Shown here: in pieces, positions 17,185-26,884 of the stretch
Position numbering within the stretch: position 1 is the stretch's first letter
Layout of the letters: every line of letters begins with the position of its first letter
Origin: an uncultured Chryseobacterium sp.
Lineage (GTDB): Bacteria > Bacteroidota > Bacteroidia > Flavobacteriales > Weeksellaceae
Length of the DNA: 64,000 bases
Assembly (NCBI GenBank): GCA_913778505.1
Contig: CAJYWD010000023.1
Coordinates: 49,778-113,777, forward strand
Reading direction: 5' to 3'
The notes under the pieces: model-generated
Database searches by the model: none
Seen by the model: only the letters and a program-made list of their open reading frames with translations
What the model was told of the DNA's origin: nothing
Made by a program: the position numbers and the translations under genes

Positions 17185-20154
17185 TTACTTCTTAATTTGC
17201 GCTTTCACCTCCTTCGCTTCTGCCACAATTTCCGGGAAATCACCGTAATTATTGATAATTTCGTCTACCGTATAACTTGCCTGATAATTATCTTTCAGTG
17301 CCAGATAATTTTTCGCCATTACCACCAACGCTTTTGCGCCCCAATATTCTTCCGAAGCGTAATTGTTTGCCAATTTGAAAATGGTTTCATTGGACGATTT
17401 GAATGCTTTTGCTTTGTTCTGATAAAAAGCTTTGGCATACAAAGCTTCCGCAGCAACTTCTGTATTCGATGACTTTTCTAAGATTGAGTAAGCTGTTTGT
17501 GCATCTTTGTCTTTGCCTTGATTCATCAGGCTTCTCGCTTTGATGACTTTCGCCTGTTCCAGAGTTGCCGCCGAATTTTTTGAATTAGCAATGACAGAAT
17601 TAGCGTATTTTTCAGCTTCGGCTAAGTTCTTTTCGTCTGCATAGATTTTCATTAATTCAATGGAAGCAAAATTCTTAACATTCACGTTTGTAGAATTCGC
17701 AACTTGTTCCAGATATTTTTTTGCATCCGCAATTTCGTCTTGCGAAATATAAATCTGGGCCAGTCTCACCTGCGCTTCCTGCTGATAATCGTTTTGGAAA
17801 TCAGCTACATTTTGCAAAGGCAACATCGCTTTATCGATTTTTTTCAATTGATAATAACTTTCGCCCAACTCATATTGAGCTTTGAAAAGATTGTCGCCGC
17901 TTGGACTTTGTTCAAGGTATTTTTCGTAATAAGAAACCGCTTTCGCATAATCCTTTTTAGAGAAACTGTCTTGCGCCAGATTGAAGTTGATTTCACTGAT
18001 TTCTGTTCCGGAAACATTGACGTTCAGACCTTTTGCAAATTGCTCGTAACCTGCGACATCGCCGGTTTTCACAAACGCCGGTTTTGCAGCGGCAACAATT
18101 TTATCAGCATACGCTGTATTTTTGTACTGATTTGCCAATTGTCGGAACTCTGCAATCGCTTTATCCGTTTGATTTTGGTCGATGTAATTCTGGGCTCTGT
18201 AAATCTGGGAATTGGCTACCAAATCCTTATCCGCACTGGTTTTGATGACTTTATCAAAGTAAACATTGGAATTGCTGAAATCATCATTCTGAGCATAAGC
18301 TGAGGCAATTTCATAATTTGCATCATCCACATATTCCGATTTTGGATATTTCGAAAGCAACGTTTTCAGTTCAGAAATTTTCGCCACCGTATCGCCTTTA
18401 AAACCTAAAGCCAAAGCTTTTTGATACAAGGTATAATCGCTGGCATTTTCGGTCTTGTTATAAATTTCCAACGCTTCATTCAGCTGATTGTTGGCGTAAT
18501 AAGTATCTGCCAAACGCAATTCTGCATCCGCTTTGAACTCTTGTTTCGGGAATCTCAGATATTCTTTGAAATAATCCTGAGCAGAAGCAAAATCCTTAGC
18601 CTTGAAATAAGCGTAACCCAAATCATAATCCAACTGCTCACGCTCCGGAAAACCTTCGGCGGTTTCATTTTCAAGCTCTTTGTAAACCGCAATGGCAGAT
18701 TTGTAATCGCCTTTTTGGTAATAAGTTTGTCCGAGCCAATATTTAGCTTTCTTGTAATAATCTTTGTTGAGATTAAATTTAAGACTTCTCAGAAAATAAG
18801 ATTCAGCCTGGTCAAAATTTCCTTTGTTGAATTCCTCAGAACCTAAAAGATAGGAAACCTCCTGCTCGATTTTATTGGTCTCGTTAGTTTTCTTATCCAA
18901 TTTTGAAAGGGCGTCCAGAGTGGCTTTATAATCTCCGGAATACAAATAAGATTTCACTAAAAGTGAACGCATTTCCTGAGATTTAGAATTCGGATACTTA
19001 TCAAGATATCTTTGAATCACTTTTGAAGAATTTTCGAATGGATTTCCCAATTCATAACCCAATTTGGCATATTGTTCCAAAGCCAGTTGCTGAACTTTTG
19101 CGTCATAATTCATCTGAGACGCATTCCGATACGCCGAAAGCGCTTCCTGTTTCTGATTGTTTTGCAAATAAGCGTTTCCTAATTGATAATAAGCATTCTG
19201 AGCCAGCGGAGATTGGCTGTTAATCAATTGATTGTAATAACCTACCGCTTCGGCATTTTTACCTACTTGAGAAGAAACAAATCCCATTTCGTAAAGGTCG
19301 GTTTCCGACGGTGTTTGTTCTTTATCCAAAAATAATTTTAAGTGTGGATACGCAGACTGATAATCGCCTTTCATAAAGTAACTCTCTCCTACTATTTTGT
19401 GGATTTCCGTGTCATAAGCAATCGTTTTTCCATTGTTCAGGATGTCGTTGCCTTCGGAGATTGCCAAATCATAATTCTTCTGATTGTAATACATCTGCAC
19501 ATAATAAGGCTTCACCAAATGTGCATATTCCTCATTATTCTTAATTTGGTCGAAATAAACAAACGCGTTGTCATTTTGTTTATCGGTATAATAAAGATGC
19601 CCGAGCATGTAAGAAATGGCAGGTTTGCTGTTTTCGTCGGCATTTTTGAAAGCTTCTTCCAAAGCTTCGATTGCTCCTGCTGAATCGCCGGTCATAAACT
19701 TAGCATAACCCAGCTTCATGATGTGCTGCGTGTTTTCCTCTTTGCTCAGTTGGTATTGATTAACTTTCTGCAAAGTTTCCAACGCTTTTTCGAAGTCCTT
19801 TTTGGACAGGTAATAATCTGCCAAAGGTCCGTTAGCTTGTGCAAAATAAGCCGACTTCGGGTATTCTTTCATGAAAGCATTGAGACCTTCTTCCGCATAT
19901 TGCTGCTGCAAAATCACGCCAATCACATTGCTGAAAAATAGCGAGGCTTCTTTTCTGGACTGGCTTAAGCTTTTGTTGTAAAAATATTGGTTGGAATATT
20001 CGTATTGAGACGCATTGTAGACTTTGGTGTTGTAAAGATTTTCTGCCAGACCAAAGTGATAGTCTTCCTTCTGCGTAAAATATTGAGATTGTTGAGCCTC
20101 TGAGATACCATAAATGGAAATCAGCGAGGCGAGTAGTACCTTTTTTGAATTCAT
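17185..20154 (-). CDS. Large secreted TPR-repeat protein
   Basis: About 990 residues from the chosen start. An upstream in-frame ATG at 20214 exists, but the ATG at 20154 directly precedes a good signal peptide (NSKKVLLASLISIYGISEAQ), so I start there. Nearly the whole mature protein is tetratricopeptide repeats with the typical pattern A..Y..lG..y (for example KAKYWLGQTYYQKGDYKSAI, ADAELRLADTYYANNQLNEA), roughly 20 or more units. TPR solenoids of this kind act as periplasmic scaffolds for outer-membrane assemblies. Pairing with the following beta-barrel gene suggests a two-protein periplasm/outer-membrane unit. No enzymatic domain is visible. Confidence 0.85.
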   Translation of the reverse strand: MNSKKVLLASLISIYGISEAQQSQYFTQKEDYHFGLAENLYNTKVYNASQYEYSNQYFYNKSLSQSRKEASLFFSNVIGVILQQQYAEEGLNAFMKEYPKSAYFAQANGPLADYYLSKKDFEKALETLQKVNQYQLSKEENTQHIMKLGYAKFMTGDSAGAIEALEEAFKNADENSKPAISYMLGHLYYTDKQNDNAFVYFDQIKNNEEYAHLVKPYYVQMYYNQKNYDLAISEGNDILNNGKTIAYDTEIHKIVGESYFMKGDYQSAYPHLKLFLDKEQTPSETDLYEMGFVSSQVGKNAEAVGYYNQLINSQSPLAQNAYYQLGNAYLQNNQKQEALSAYRNASQMNYDAKVQQLALEQYAKLGYELGNPFENSSKVIQRYLDKYPNSKSQEMRSLLVKSYLYSGDYKATLDALSKLDKKTNETNKIEQEVSYLLGSEEFNKGNFDQAESYFLRSLKFNLNKDYYKKAKYWLGQTYYQKGDYKSAIAVYKELENETAEGFPEREQLDYDLGYAYFKAKDFASAQDYFKEYLRFPKQEFKADAELRLADTYYANNQLNEALEIYNKTENASDYTLYQKALALGFKGDTVAKISELKTLLSKYPKSEYVDDANYEIASAYAQNDDFSNSNVYFDKVIKTSADKDLVANSQIYRAQNYIDQNQTDKAIAEFRQLANQYKNTAYADKIVAAAKPAFVKTGDVAGYEQFAKGLNVNVSGTEISEINFNLAQDSFSKKDYAKAVSYYEKYLEQSPSGDNLFKAQYELGESYYQLKKIDKAMLPLQNVADFQNDYQQEAQVRLAQIYISQDEIADAKKYLEQVANSTNVNVKNFASIELMKIYADEKNLAEAEKYANSVIANSKNSAATLEQAKVIKARSLMNQGKDKDAQTAYSILEKSSNTEVAAEALYAKAFYQNKAKAFKSSNETIFKLANNYASEEYWGAKALVVMAKNYLALKDNYQASYTVDEIINNYGDFPEIVAEAKEVKAQIKK

Positions 20155-20316
20155 ACAGATTTTCAAAATTGTTGTCAAAGCCACAGCCTCAACAAAGTTT
20201 GTTCCCTTTTTCAACGAAAATAGGGAAAAGATATTATCTAACCGAGAACTAAAGCCATTTTTGTTCTGCTATGGTGTTTATTCACTAATTAAATGTTAAA
20301 AACATCAAATTTTTAT

Positions 20317-20324
20317 TACATTTG
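20317..20324 (+). promoter_or_regulatory. -7 box for the permease gene
   Basis: TACATTTG matches TAnnTTTG and lies 27 bp before the ATG at 20352. The alternative upstream in-frame start near 20322 would fall inside this element, which supports the later start. No convincing -33 TTTG is visible. Confidence 0.5.
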
Positions 20325-20351
20325 TTCCTTTCATCAATTTTAAAATCTCTT

Positions 20352-22037
20352 ATGAATTCACTTTTCAGAAGAAAACACTACGCTGGAAATGCAGATTCCG
20401 GACAGCTAAACAGAGTTCTCGGGACTTGGGATATCGTATTTTTCGGGATTGCTGCCATTATTGGCGCAGGGAGTTTCAGCAGTTTAGGCGAAGCTATCTT
20501 TCGCGGCGGTCCTGGTGTTATCATTTTATATCTGATCTGTGGTTTTGCCTGCGCCTTTACCGCGCTTTGCTATGCAGAATTTGCCAGCCGAATCCCGACT
20601 GCCGGAAGCGCTTACACCTATGCTTACGCCAGTTTCGGGGAATTGATTGCCTGGGTGATTGGCTGGGCGCTGATCATGGAATACTCTTTCGGAAATATTT
20701 ATGTGGCCTTCTCGTGGTCCGATTACTTCACAAGTTTTATAGGCAGATTGGGGCTTCATATTCCGGATTATTTTACTTGCAGTTATACCGAAGCTAAAAA
20801 AGCTTTTCTCAATAGTTCTCCGAACACAGAACTCATTAATGCATGGGAATCAGCACCGGCGATCGGAGGTCTAAAAATAATTTTTGATATTCCTGCCCTG
20901 GTGATTAACGGTTTGATTACCTGGCTTTGCTATCAGGGTATCCGCGAAAGTAAAAATTTCAACAATTTTTTTGTGATTCTCAAGCTATTTGTGATTTTGC
21001 TTGTCATCGCAGTCGGTGTGGCGTATGTGAATACAGGCAACTGGTTTCCCGCAAGTGCGGTAACTTCTGAGCCATCTTTCATGCCGAATGGCTTTGCCGG
21101 CGTGATGTCTGCTGTATCGGGTGTTTTCTTTGCCTACATTGGTTTTGATGCTATTTCAGTGTTATCAGAGGAAACTAAAAATCCTCAGAAAGACCTGCCG
21201 AAAGGCATGCTGATTTCCCTGGGACTTTGCACGGTAATTTATATTATTTTGACCTTAACTCTTACAGGTTTAGTTGATTATAAAAAATTCGACGGCATTG
21301 GAGACCCGCTTTCCTTCGTTTTTGATAAGTCCAATCTTAACTTGCCATGGATGGAATTTATTGTTTCGTTAATCGCAATTGTAGCCATTACCACGGTACT
21401 ACTGGTTTTCCAGATGGGACAGCCGCGGATCTGGATGGCTATGTCCAGAGACGGACTGTTGCCAGAGAAATTCCAGGAAGTCCACAGTAAAAATAAGGTG
21501 CCTTCTTTCGCTACCATCGTGACGGGAATTGTAGTTGGAATTCCGATTTTATTTACAGACAAGTCATTTATCCTGGATTTTACGAGTATCGGGACCATCT
21601 TTGCGTTTGTTTTGGTTTGTGGCGGTGTTTTACTTTTGCCGGCAAAGGAAAAAATCAAAGGAAGGTTTCATTTGCCTTACATCAATTCAAAGCTTATTTT
21701 TCCTGTAATATTTATTGGCGGGCTGGCATTTTTTTATTTTTATCAGCCGGATTTCTTTCATAATCTCACCAACATTAATGATCCTAGTGACGGCGAATTC
21801 CGTCTGGCGATTATCATATTTATTATTGCTAATTTGATCCTCTGTGTTTTGGCGTTCATTAAAAACTTATCTCTGATACCATTGATTGGATTAAGTTCAT
21901 GCCTCTACCTGCTTACCGGGATGAGTCATAACAATTGGTTCTGGTTTGGTCTTTGGTTTGCTATAGGTCTGGTAATTTATTTCCTGTATGGTTACAAAAA
22001 AAGCAAACTTAATCAGATGAACAATGGGATTTCCTAG
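20352..22037 (+). CDS. APC-superfamily amino acid permease (CAT-like)
   Basis: 561 residues from the chosen ATG, with about 12-14 hydrophobic segments. The N-terminal signature LGTWDIVFFGIAAIIGAGSF followed by GGPGVIILYLICGF and YAEFASRIPTAGSAYTYAY is characteristic of cationic-amino-acid-transporter type APC permeases. Later GFDAISVLSEETKNPQKDLP matches the conserved loop of the family. Substrate cannot be decided; basic or branched amino acids are usual. The last 14 bp overlap the next gene. A TACATTTG promoter element lies just upstream. Confidence 0.9.
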   Translation: MNSLFRRKHYAGNADSGQLNRVLGTWDIVFFGIAAIIGAGSFSSLGEAIFRGGPGVIILYLICGFACAFTALCYAEFASRIPTAGSAYTYAYASFGELIAWVIGWALIMEYSFGNIYVAFSWSDYFTSFIGRLGLHIPDYFTCSYTEAKKAFLNSSPNTELINAWESAPAIGGLKIIFDIPALVINGLITWLCYQGIRESKNFNNFFVILKLFVILLVIAVGVAYVNTGNWFPASAVTSEPSFMPNGFAGVMSAVSGVFFAYIGFDAISVLSEETKNPQKDLPKGMLISLGLCTVIYIILTLTLTGLVDYKKFDGIGDPLSFVFDKSNLNLPWMEFIVSLIAIVAITTVLLVFQMGQPRIWMAMSRDGLLPEKFQEVHSKNKVPSFATIVTGIVVGIPILFTDKSFILDFTSIGTIFAFVLVCGGVLLLPAKEKIKGRFHLPYINSKLIFPVIFIGGLAFFYFYQPDFFHNLTNINDPSDGEFRLAIIIFIIANLILCVLAFIKNLSLIPLIGLSSCLYLLTGMSHNNWFWFGLWFAIGLVIYFLYGYKKSKLNQMNNGIS

Positions 22038-22341
22038 AAAATTAGACTCTTACAGGGACTTTTATCAGTTTTATCTTTCCGGACATCAGCAGCCGCTGAC
22101 CAGGGTTTTTCATTTCGTAGAAATTCTTTTGGTATTTGCGGTTGTTTTTTATGTGCTGATTTCTGGCAAAGAACGATTTTTCTGGTACTGCCCTATTTTC
22201 GGATACGGACTGGCATGGCTCGGCCACGCCGTCTTTGAGAGAAACCACCCGACAACTTTCAGATATCCCCTTTGGTCACTAGTGTCAGACTTTCTTCTCT
22301 TTTTTGATTTGCTGATCCATAAAGAAAAATTTAAAAATTAA
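22024..22341 (+). CDS. Mpo1-like (DUF962) membrane protein
   Basis: A 105-residue protein of the Mpo1/YGL010w family, named after the yeast 2-hydroxy fatty acid alpha-dioxygenase. Family signs are FYLSGHQQPLTRVFHFVE, GYGLAWLGHAVFERNHPTTF and a final hydrophobic helix. The His residues in these blocks would coordinate iron in the yeast enzyme. Two hydrophobic hairpins indicate membrane association. It overlaps the permease stop by 14 bp, so the genes are co-transcribed, though no functional link is obvious. Confidence 0.82.
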   Translation: MGFPRKLDSYRDFYQFYLSGHQQPLTRVFHFVEILLVFAVVFYVLISGKERFFWYCPIFGYGLAWLGHAVFERNHPTTFRYPLWSLVSDFLLFFDLLIHKEKFKN

Positions 22342-22370
22342 CTCTATCGAATTTACTTGATTACCTTACA

Positions 22371-24227
22371 ATGAAAAATTTCATTCGGTCCAACATTTCG
22401 CAGGAATCCCTTGCGCTGCTTCTTACCCAGGCTCCTGTAGCTATGTGTATGCTGATGGGCGAGGATTTTGTGATTAAGGTGGCTAATCCTCAGGTGCTGC
22501 AACTATGGGGAAAACCTGCGCAGATTATCGGCTCAAAACTCATTGACGCGCTGCCAGAGCTTAAAGATCAAAAATTCATGAATGTGCTTTCCAATGTCAG
22601 AACCACAGGCGAAATCTATAAAGGTTACAAAGAGTTATGCTATCTGGTGAGAAACGGACAGACGGAAGAATGTTATTTTGATTTTATCTATGCTCCGATT
22701 TTCAATGATGAGGAATCAGATATTATTGGAGTCAGTGTAATCGCAACAGAAGTCACAGATCAGGTTTTGGCAGAAAAAAAATTGGCACAGTCCGAATATA
22801 CTTTTGAAAAGCTGGTCAAGGAATCCGATTACGCAATTGCGCTGTACAAAGGGCCGGATTTTATCATCGACGTTGCCAATAACACCATGCTTAAAACATG
22901 GGGCAAAACAGAAAAGGTCATCGGCATGAAGCTGGATGACGCACTTCCGGAACTCAAAGGTCAGCCTTTCATCGATCTCCTTAATAACATTTATAAAACG
23001 GGAGTCACCTATTCTGCGACAGAAGATGAGGCCATTCTCGAAATTGACGGAGAACTCAAATCCTTCTTTTTTAATTTTTCCTACAAACCACTCTTTGATG
23101 AGAACGGCAAGGTGTACGCTATCCTTAACTTTGCCACAGACGTAACTGAAATCGTGGTAACCAAGCGTCAGCTGAAACAGAACGAGGAAAAGTACAGGAA
23201 TCTGGCAGACAGTCTTCCCATCATTGTCTGGACAGCCGACAAGAATGGAAAAATAGACTATTATAACAAGCGGTGGTACGAGTACACAGGTTTCGAAGGC
23301 ATAGACAGCCGGGAATCCGCAACGATAAAGATTCTGCATCCTGATGATCAGCCGCGCGCAATGGATCTGTGGGTCAAAAGCCAGCAGAACAAATCCACTT
23401 ACGAGATCGAGTATCAGTTCCGGGATCGCAGTACGGAAGATGCTTACCGTTGGTTTCTCGGCAGGGCTATTCCTGTGAAAGATCCGGAAGGTGAAGTGAT
23501 GCAATGGATTGGAACATGTACAGATATTAATGAATTTAAACAATTTCAGCAGCAGAAGGACAACTTTCTGGGCATCGCAAGTCATGAGCTCAAGACACCG
23601 CTGACGAGTCTCAAATTATATTCTCAGTACCTCGAAAAAAATCTCCGCCAGCTCAGTGATGATAAAAATGCGGATGTAGCCAGAAAAATGGACGATCAGA
23701 TCAACAAATTGACCAGCCTGGTCAATGATCTTCTGGACGTCACCAAAATCCAGAACGGTAAGATTCTTCTCAACAAAACTGATTTTGATTTTGATGAACT
23801 GGTGCAGGAAATCATCACCGAACAGCAGATGAGTACCAGCCACAGGATCTTTCATCATCCTCAAAAGATAGGAATGATCCATGGAGACCGCCATAGAATT
23901 GCACAGGTGATGAGCAATCTGATTGGCAATGCGATTAAATACTCACCGGATTCCGATCGGATCCAGACCAGCACAAAATTAACTGATGATGGTGTTTTAT
24001 TTTCCGTACGCGACTATGGAATCGGAATTCCGGAAGATAAAACGGAAAAAGTTTTTGAACAGTATTACAGGGTCAGTGGAAGCAAAGAACACACATTTCC
24101 GGGGCTTGGCTTAGGACTATATATTTCATCTGAAATTATAAAACGCAGCGGTGGCAGGATTTTTGTAAACTCAATTGAAGGTAAGGGATCAGAATTCTGT
24201 TTCGAGATTCCTAAAAAACACAAATAG
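22371..24227 (+). CDS. Soluble PAS-PAS-PAS sensor histidine kinase
   Basis: A 618-residue kinase with no membrane segment, so it senses a cytoplasmic signal. Two similar PAS-like domains (about 12-130 and 145-265, both with VAN...LW/TWGK and DALPELK blocks) are followed by a classic PAS/PAC (about 275-395, IVWTADKNGKIDYYNKRWYE). Then come HisKA with the phospho-acceptor His405 in ASHELKTPLTSL and an HATPase domain (N box SNLIGNAIKYSP, G1 VRDYGIGIP, G2 GLGLGLYIS). The first two PAS domains look like an internal duplication. It is followed 21 bp later by a receiver-only protein, its probable partner. Confidence 0.92.
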   Translation: MKNFIRSNISQESLALLLTQAPVAMCMLMGEDFVIKVANPQVLQLWGKPAQIIGSKLIDALPELKDQKFMNVLSNVRTTGEIYKGYKELCYLVRNGQTEECYFDFIYAPIFNDEESDIIGVSVIATEVTDQVLAEKKLAQSEYTFEKLVKESDYAIALYKGPDFIIDVANNTMLKTWGKTEKVIGMKLDDALPELKGQPFIDLLNNIYKTGVTYSATEDEAILEIDGELKSFFFNFSYKPLFDENGKVYAILNFATDVTEIVVTKRQLKQNEEKYRNLADSLPIIVWTADKNGKIDYYNKRWYEYTGFEGIDSRESATIKILHPDDQPRAMDLWVKSQQNKSTYEIEYQFRDRSTEDAYRWFLGRAIPVKDPEGEVMQWIGTCTDINEFKQFQQQKDNFLGIASHELKTPLTSLKLYSQYLEKNLRQLSDDKNADVARKMDDQINKLTSLVNDLLDVTKIQNGKILLNKTDFDFDELVQEIITEQQMSTSHRIFHHPQKIGMIHGDRHRIAQVMSNLIGNAIKYSPDSDRIQTSTKLTDDGVLFSVRDYGIGIPEDKTEKVFEQYYRVSGSKEHTFPGLGLGLYISSEIIKRSGGRIFVNSIEGKGSEFCFEIPKKHK

Positions 24228-24248
24228 AATTAAAACCCAATTAAAAAA

Positions 24249-24632
24249 ATGTCAAAATCAAAAAAAATAGTGGTGGTGGATGACAGTCCTGCAATTCTGG
24301 ACTCTGTCAAGTTGATGCTCGATATGGAAGGCTTTGAAGTCTCTAATTACGAACGAGGATCCGATATGTTTAATTCTCTAATGGAAACGTCTACAAAACC
24401 GGACGTGATCCTGATGGATATGTGGCTTTCTGGAGAAGATGGCCGGGACATCTGTAAAATGATCAAGCAGCATCAGGAATTCAAAGATATTCCTGTCGTC
24501 ATCATGTCAGCAAGTCGTGGACTGGGAGACTCCGCAATAGAAAGCGGTGCTATTGATTTTATACCAAAACCATTTGATCTGGGCGAGATCGTAGAGAAGA
24601 TCAGATACTATTCCAGCACGTCAGCGGAATAA
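24249..24632 (+). CDS. Single-domain response regulator
   Basis: A 127-residue CheY-type receiver without output domain. The acidic pair is in VVVDDSPAIL, the phospho-acceptor is Asp57 in ILMDMWLSGEDG, the Thr/Ser switch is in VIMSAS and the conserved Lys in FIPKPF. It lies directly after the histidine kinase in the same unit. With no DNA-binding domain it probably works by protein contact or as a phosphate relay. A bidirectional terminator follows. Confidence 0.92.
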   Translation: MSKSKKIVVVDDSPAILDSVKLMLDMEGFEVSNYERGSDMFNSLMETSTKPDVILMDMWLSGEDGRDICKMIKQHQEFKDIPVVIMSASRGLGDSAIESGAIDFIPKPFDLGEIVEKIRYYSSTSAE

Positions 24633-24670
24633 ATGATTTTAACAAAATTTATATGATAAAATAATACTTC

Positions 24671-24703
24671 AAAAAAGCAGATCTGATTTCAGATCTGCTT
24701 TTA
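24671..24703. terminator. Bidirectional terminator between the kinase unit and the aldo/keto reductase
   Basis: Perfect 10-bp stem GCAGATCTGA/TCAGATCTGC with a 2-nt loop (24677-24698). It is preceded by A6 and followed by TTTTATT, so it serves both convergent transcripts. Confidence 0.88.
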
Positions 24704-24709
24704 TTATGT

Positions 24710-25543
24710 TTAGAAGTCTACTTCCTCCGGATTCAGGCCTGAAAATCCGGTTTCTTTCAAGTTTTTAAGCGCCTTCATATCACTTTCCGAGATTGTAAAC
24801 CTTTCGAAATGTAGATTATTCTTGATGTTTTCTGGATTCTCCGATTTTGGTAAGACAATTACGCCAGATTGTAAACAGAACTGGATGCAGAGAATTGCGG
24901 GTGAAACCTGATACTTTTCGGCAATTCGGTTTAGTTCCTCGTCCTTTAATAAGCGTCCTGATCCTATCGGACTCCAAGCTTCTATTGCTATACCTTCATC
25001 TTTACAGAAATTCACTACTTCCTGCTGCGTGTAACCTGGATGAAATTCTATCTGATTGACCGCAGGAACTATTTCTGCGGTTTCCAATAAAGCTTTGAGC
25101 TGCGGTAACATAAAATTGCTGACTCCAATAGCTTTAACTCTTCCGCTTTTGTACGCATCTTGCAATGCCTTCCAGGTTTCTGCATTGATCTCCTTCCAAT
25201 TGTCAAATTGCTTGACATTTGCCGGCCAGTGAATGAGAAGAAGATCTAGATAGTCGGTCTGCAACTTCTCAAGTGACTGCTCCAGAGACTGGCGGACACC
25301 ACTCGCACTCCGGTTATTGTTCCAGACTTTTGTGGTGATGAATAGATTTTTCCGCTCTACGCCGGATTCGGCTATGGCATCTCCGATTTCAGCTTCATTA
25401 CCGTAAATGTCCGCAGTGTCTATGTGTGTATAGCCGGCATCCAGAGCGGCCTTAAGCGTTTTTTGCACACCGTCCGTGGTCTGCCACGTTCCGAATCCTA
25501 TTTCAGGAATCTCGTTTCCGTTATTGAGAATGACTTTTTTCAT
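24710..25543 (-). CDS. Aldo/keto reductase
   Basis: 277 residues from the ATG at 25543 (KKVILNNGNEIPEIGFGTWQ is the family's usual start; a longer in-frame ORF reaches 25600 but its extra 19 residues are not family-like). A TIM-barrel NADPH-dependent reductase of carbonyl compounds. The catalytic tetrad is visible: Asp and Tyr in HIDTADIYGNE, Lys in LFITTKVWNN and His in LLLIHWP. The C-terminal cofactor region LPKSENPENIKNNL is present. The physiological substrate is unknown; relatives reduce methylglyoxal or 2,5-diketogluconate. Confidence 0.92.
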   Translation of the reverse strand: MKKVILNNGNEIPEIGFGTWQTTDGVQKTLKAALDAGYTHIDTADIYGNEAEIGDAIAESGVERKNLFITTKVWNNNRSASGVRQSLEQSLEKLQTDYLDLLLIHWPANVKQFDNWKEINAETWKALQDAYKSGRVKAIGVSNFMLPQLKALLETAEIVPAVNQIEFHPGYTQQEVVNFCKDEGIAIEAWSPIGSGRLLKDEELNRIAEKYQVSPAILCIQFCLQSGVIVLPKSENPENIKNNLHFERFTISESDMKALKNLKETGFSGLNPEEVDF

Positions 25544-25669
25544 TATAATTTTTTGATGGTTCTGAAAGCCAAAATTACGCCATCTGAAAAGCATAGTCAA
25601 ATAATTTAAATGATGGATCGTCCTTAATTTAATAATGCAAATTTTGGGGATATTTCTTAAATTTGAATT

Positions 25670-26395
25670 ATGGAAAAACGGGAATTCGGATTGCTGGGAA
25701 AGAACATTTCTTACTCATTTTCAAAAAAATATTTCGAGGAAAAATTCAAAAAATTATTTCTTCAGAATCATAGCTACAGTTTTTTTGATGCCGCTGAAAT
25801 CGAAAGTGTTAAACTTTTCCTAGGTAATACTGATCTTGTAGGGATGAATGTCACCATTCCGTATAAACAGGCGATTATTCCTTTTTTAGATGAGCTGAGC
25901 GAGGAAGCTTTACAGATTGGTGCTGTCAATTGCGTCAGTTTTAAGAACGGAAAAAAGATCGGTCATAATACAGATGCTTTCGGCTTCGAAAAATCGCTTC
26001 TTATCCATAAAAAAAATCATCACCGTAAAGCCTTGATTCTGGGAGATGGCGGTGCTGCAAAGGCAGTGCGATATATTTTGGACAAACATCAGATCGATCA
26101 TCAAACCGTTTCCAGAAAGTCTGAAATTAATTTTGAGAATCTTTCGGAAGATTTGGTAAAGGATGCTTTGTTAATTGTCCAGACCACGCCGGTTGGAACT
26201 TTCCCGAATGTGAATGATTCTGTTCAATTTCCTTTCGATGCGATCACCGATAAACATTATATTATCGATTTGATTTATAATCCGTCGGAAACCGCTTTTC
26301 TGAGACAATGTGCAGAAAAAGGTGCGACAACGCTTAATGGGTTTTACATGCTGGAACAACAGGCTGAGAAGGCTTGGGAGATTTGGAACAGCTAA
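25670..26395 (+). CDS. aroE: Shikimate dehydrogenase
   Basis: A 241-residue NADP-dependent dehydrogenase for 3-dehydroshikimate to shikimate, somewhat shorter than the about 270 residues of the E. coli enzyme. The shikimate-binding Ser-x-Ser is in ISYSFSKKYF, the catalytic Lys in MNVTIPYKQAI, then IGAVNCV and HNTDAFGFEKSL. The nucleotide-binding glycine loop is LILGDGGAAKAV. A TAAATTTG sequence ends 4 bp before the ATG, which could be a promoter -7 box giving a near-leaderless mRNA. It ends one base before the convergent DNA glycosylase gene, with no terminator between. Confidence 0.93.
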   Translation: MEKREFGLLGKNISYSFSKKYFEEKFKKLFLQNHSYSFFDAAEIESVKLFLGNTDLVGMNVTIPYKQAIIPFLDELSEEALQIGAVNCVSFKNGKKIGHNTDAFGFEKSLLIHKKNHHRKALILGDGGAAKAVRYILDKHQIDHQTVSRKSEINFENLSEDLVKDALLIVQTTPVGTFPNVNDSVQFPFDAITDKHYIIDLIYNPSETAFLRQCAEKGATTLNGFYMLEQQAEKAWEIWNS

Positions 26396-26881
26396 TTAAA
26401 GTTGCATTTTTATTAACTTCCAACTCTCCAATTTCTCCTCAAACTTTACCGTATGAAGCGGACTTGTAGAAGGCAAAACAAAAATAGGAATTTCAAAATT
26501 TTTTCCCAGAATTTTAATGAGATTCTTATAAGACTTTTGCCCGTTACAAAAAATAGTTGTGATGTTAGGATGGTTTTTGATAAGCTCAAGAATATTATTG
26601 TCAACTTCTTCTTTGATCTCTGTATCCAGACTACCCTTTCTCTCACAGCTTTCAATCACATCCCAGAGTGCAATTTTATATTTTTTTAGTAACTTAAGTC
26701 TTTCTGAATAATCCAATGAGAATTCTGCATCCAAAAGATGAAACAATATTCTCCAGAACTGATTCTGCGGATGTGCATAATATTGCTGCATTTGCAAAGA
26801 CTTGACTCCGGGTACAGAGCCTAGAATCAGAATTTTTGATTGTTCATCAATAATTGGTGGAAAAGACTTAATGCGGTTCAT
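26396..26881 (-). CDS. DNA-deoxyinosine glycosylase (UDG superfamily)
   Basis: A 161-residue member of the uracil-DNA-glycosylase superfamily, of the type annotated as hypoxanthine/deoxyinosine DNA glycosylase. Motif 1 is ILILGSVPGVKSLQ, followed by QYYAHPQNQFWRIL. The late motif STSPLHTVKFEEKLESW matches the substrate-binding SxSP.H block. It removes deaminated bases in base-excision repair. It is tail-to-tail with aroE and 3 bp from the start side of the methyltransferase gene that precedes it in the same direction. Confidence 0.87.
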   Translation of the reverse strand: MNRIKSFPPIIDEQSKILILGSVPGVKSLQMQQYYAHPQNQFWRILFHLLDAEFSLDYSERLKLLKKYKIALWDVIESCERKGSLDTEIKEEVDNNILELIKNHPNITTIFCNGQKSYKNLIKILGKNFEIPIFVLPSTSPLHTVKFEEKLESWKLIKMQL

Positions 26882-26884
26882 GTT

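Noticed and set aside
22716..23585. 289-codon minus-strand ORF opposite the histidine kinase
   Set aside because: Antisense to clear PAS and kinase motifs, with biased composition. A shadow frame.
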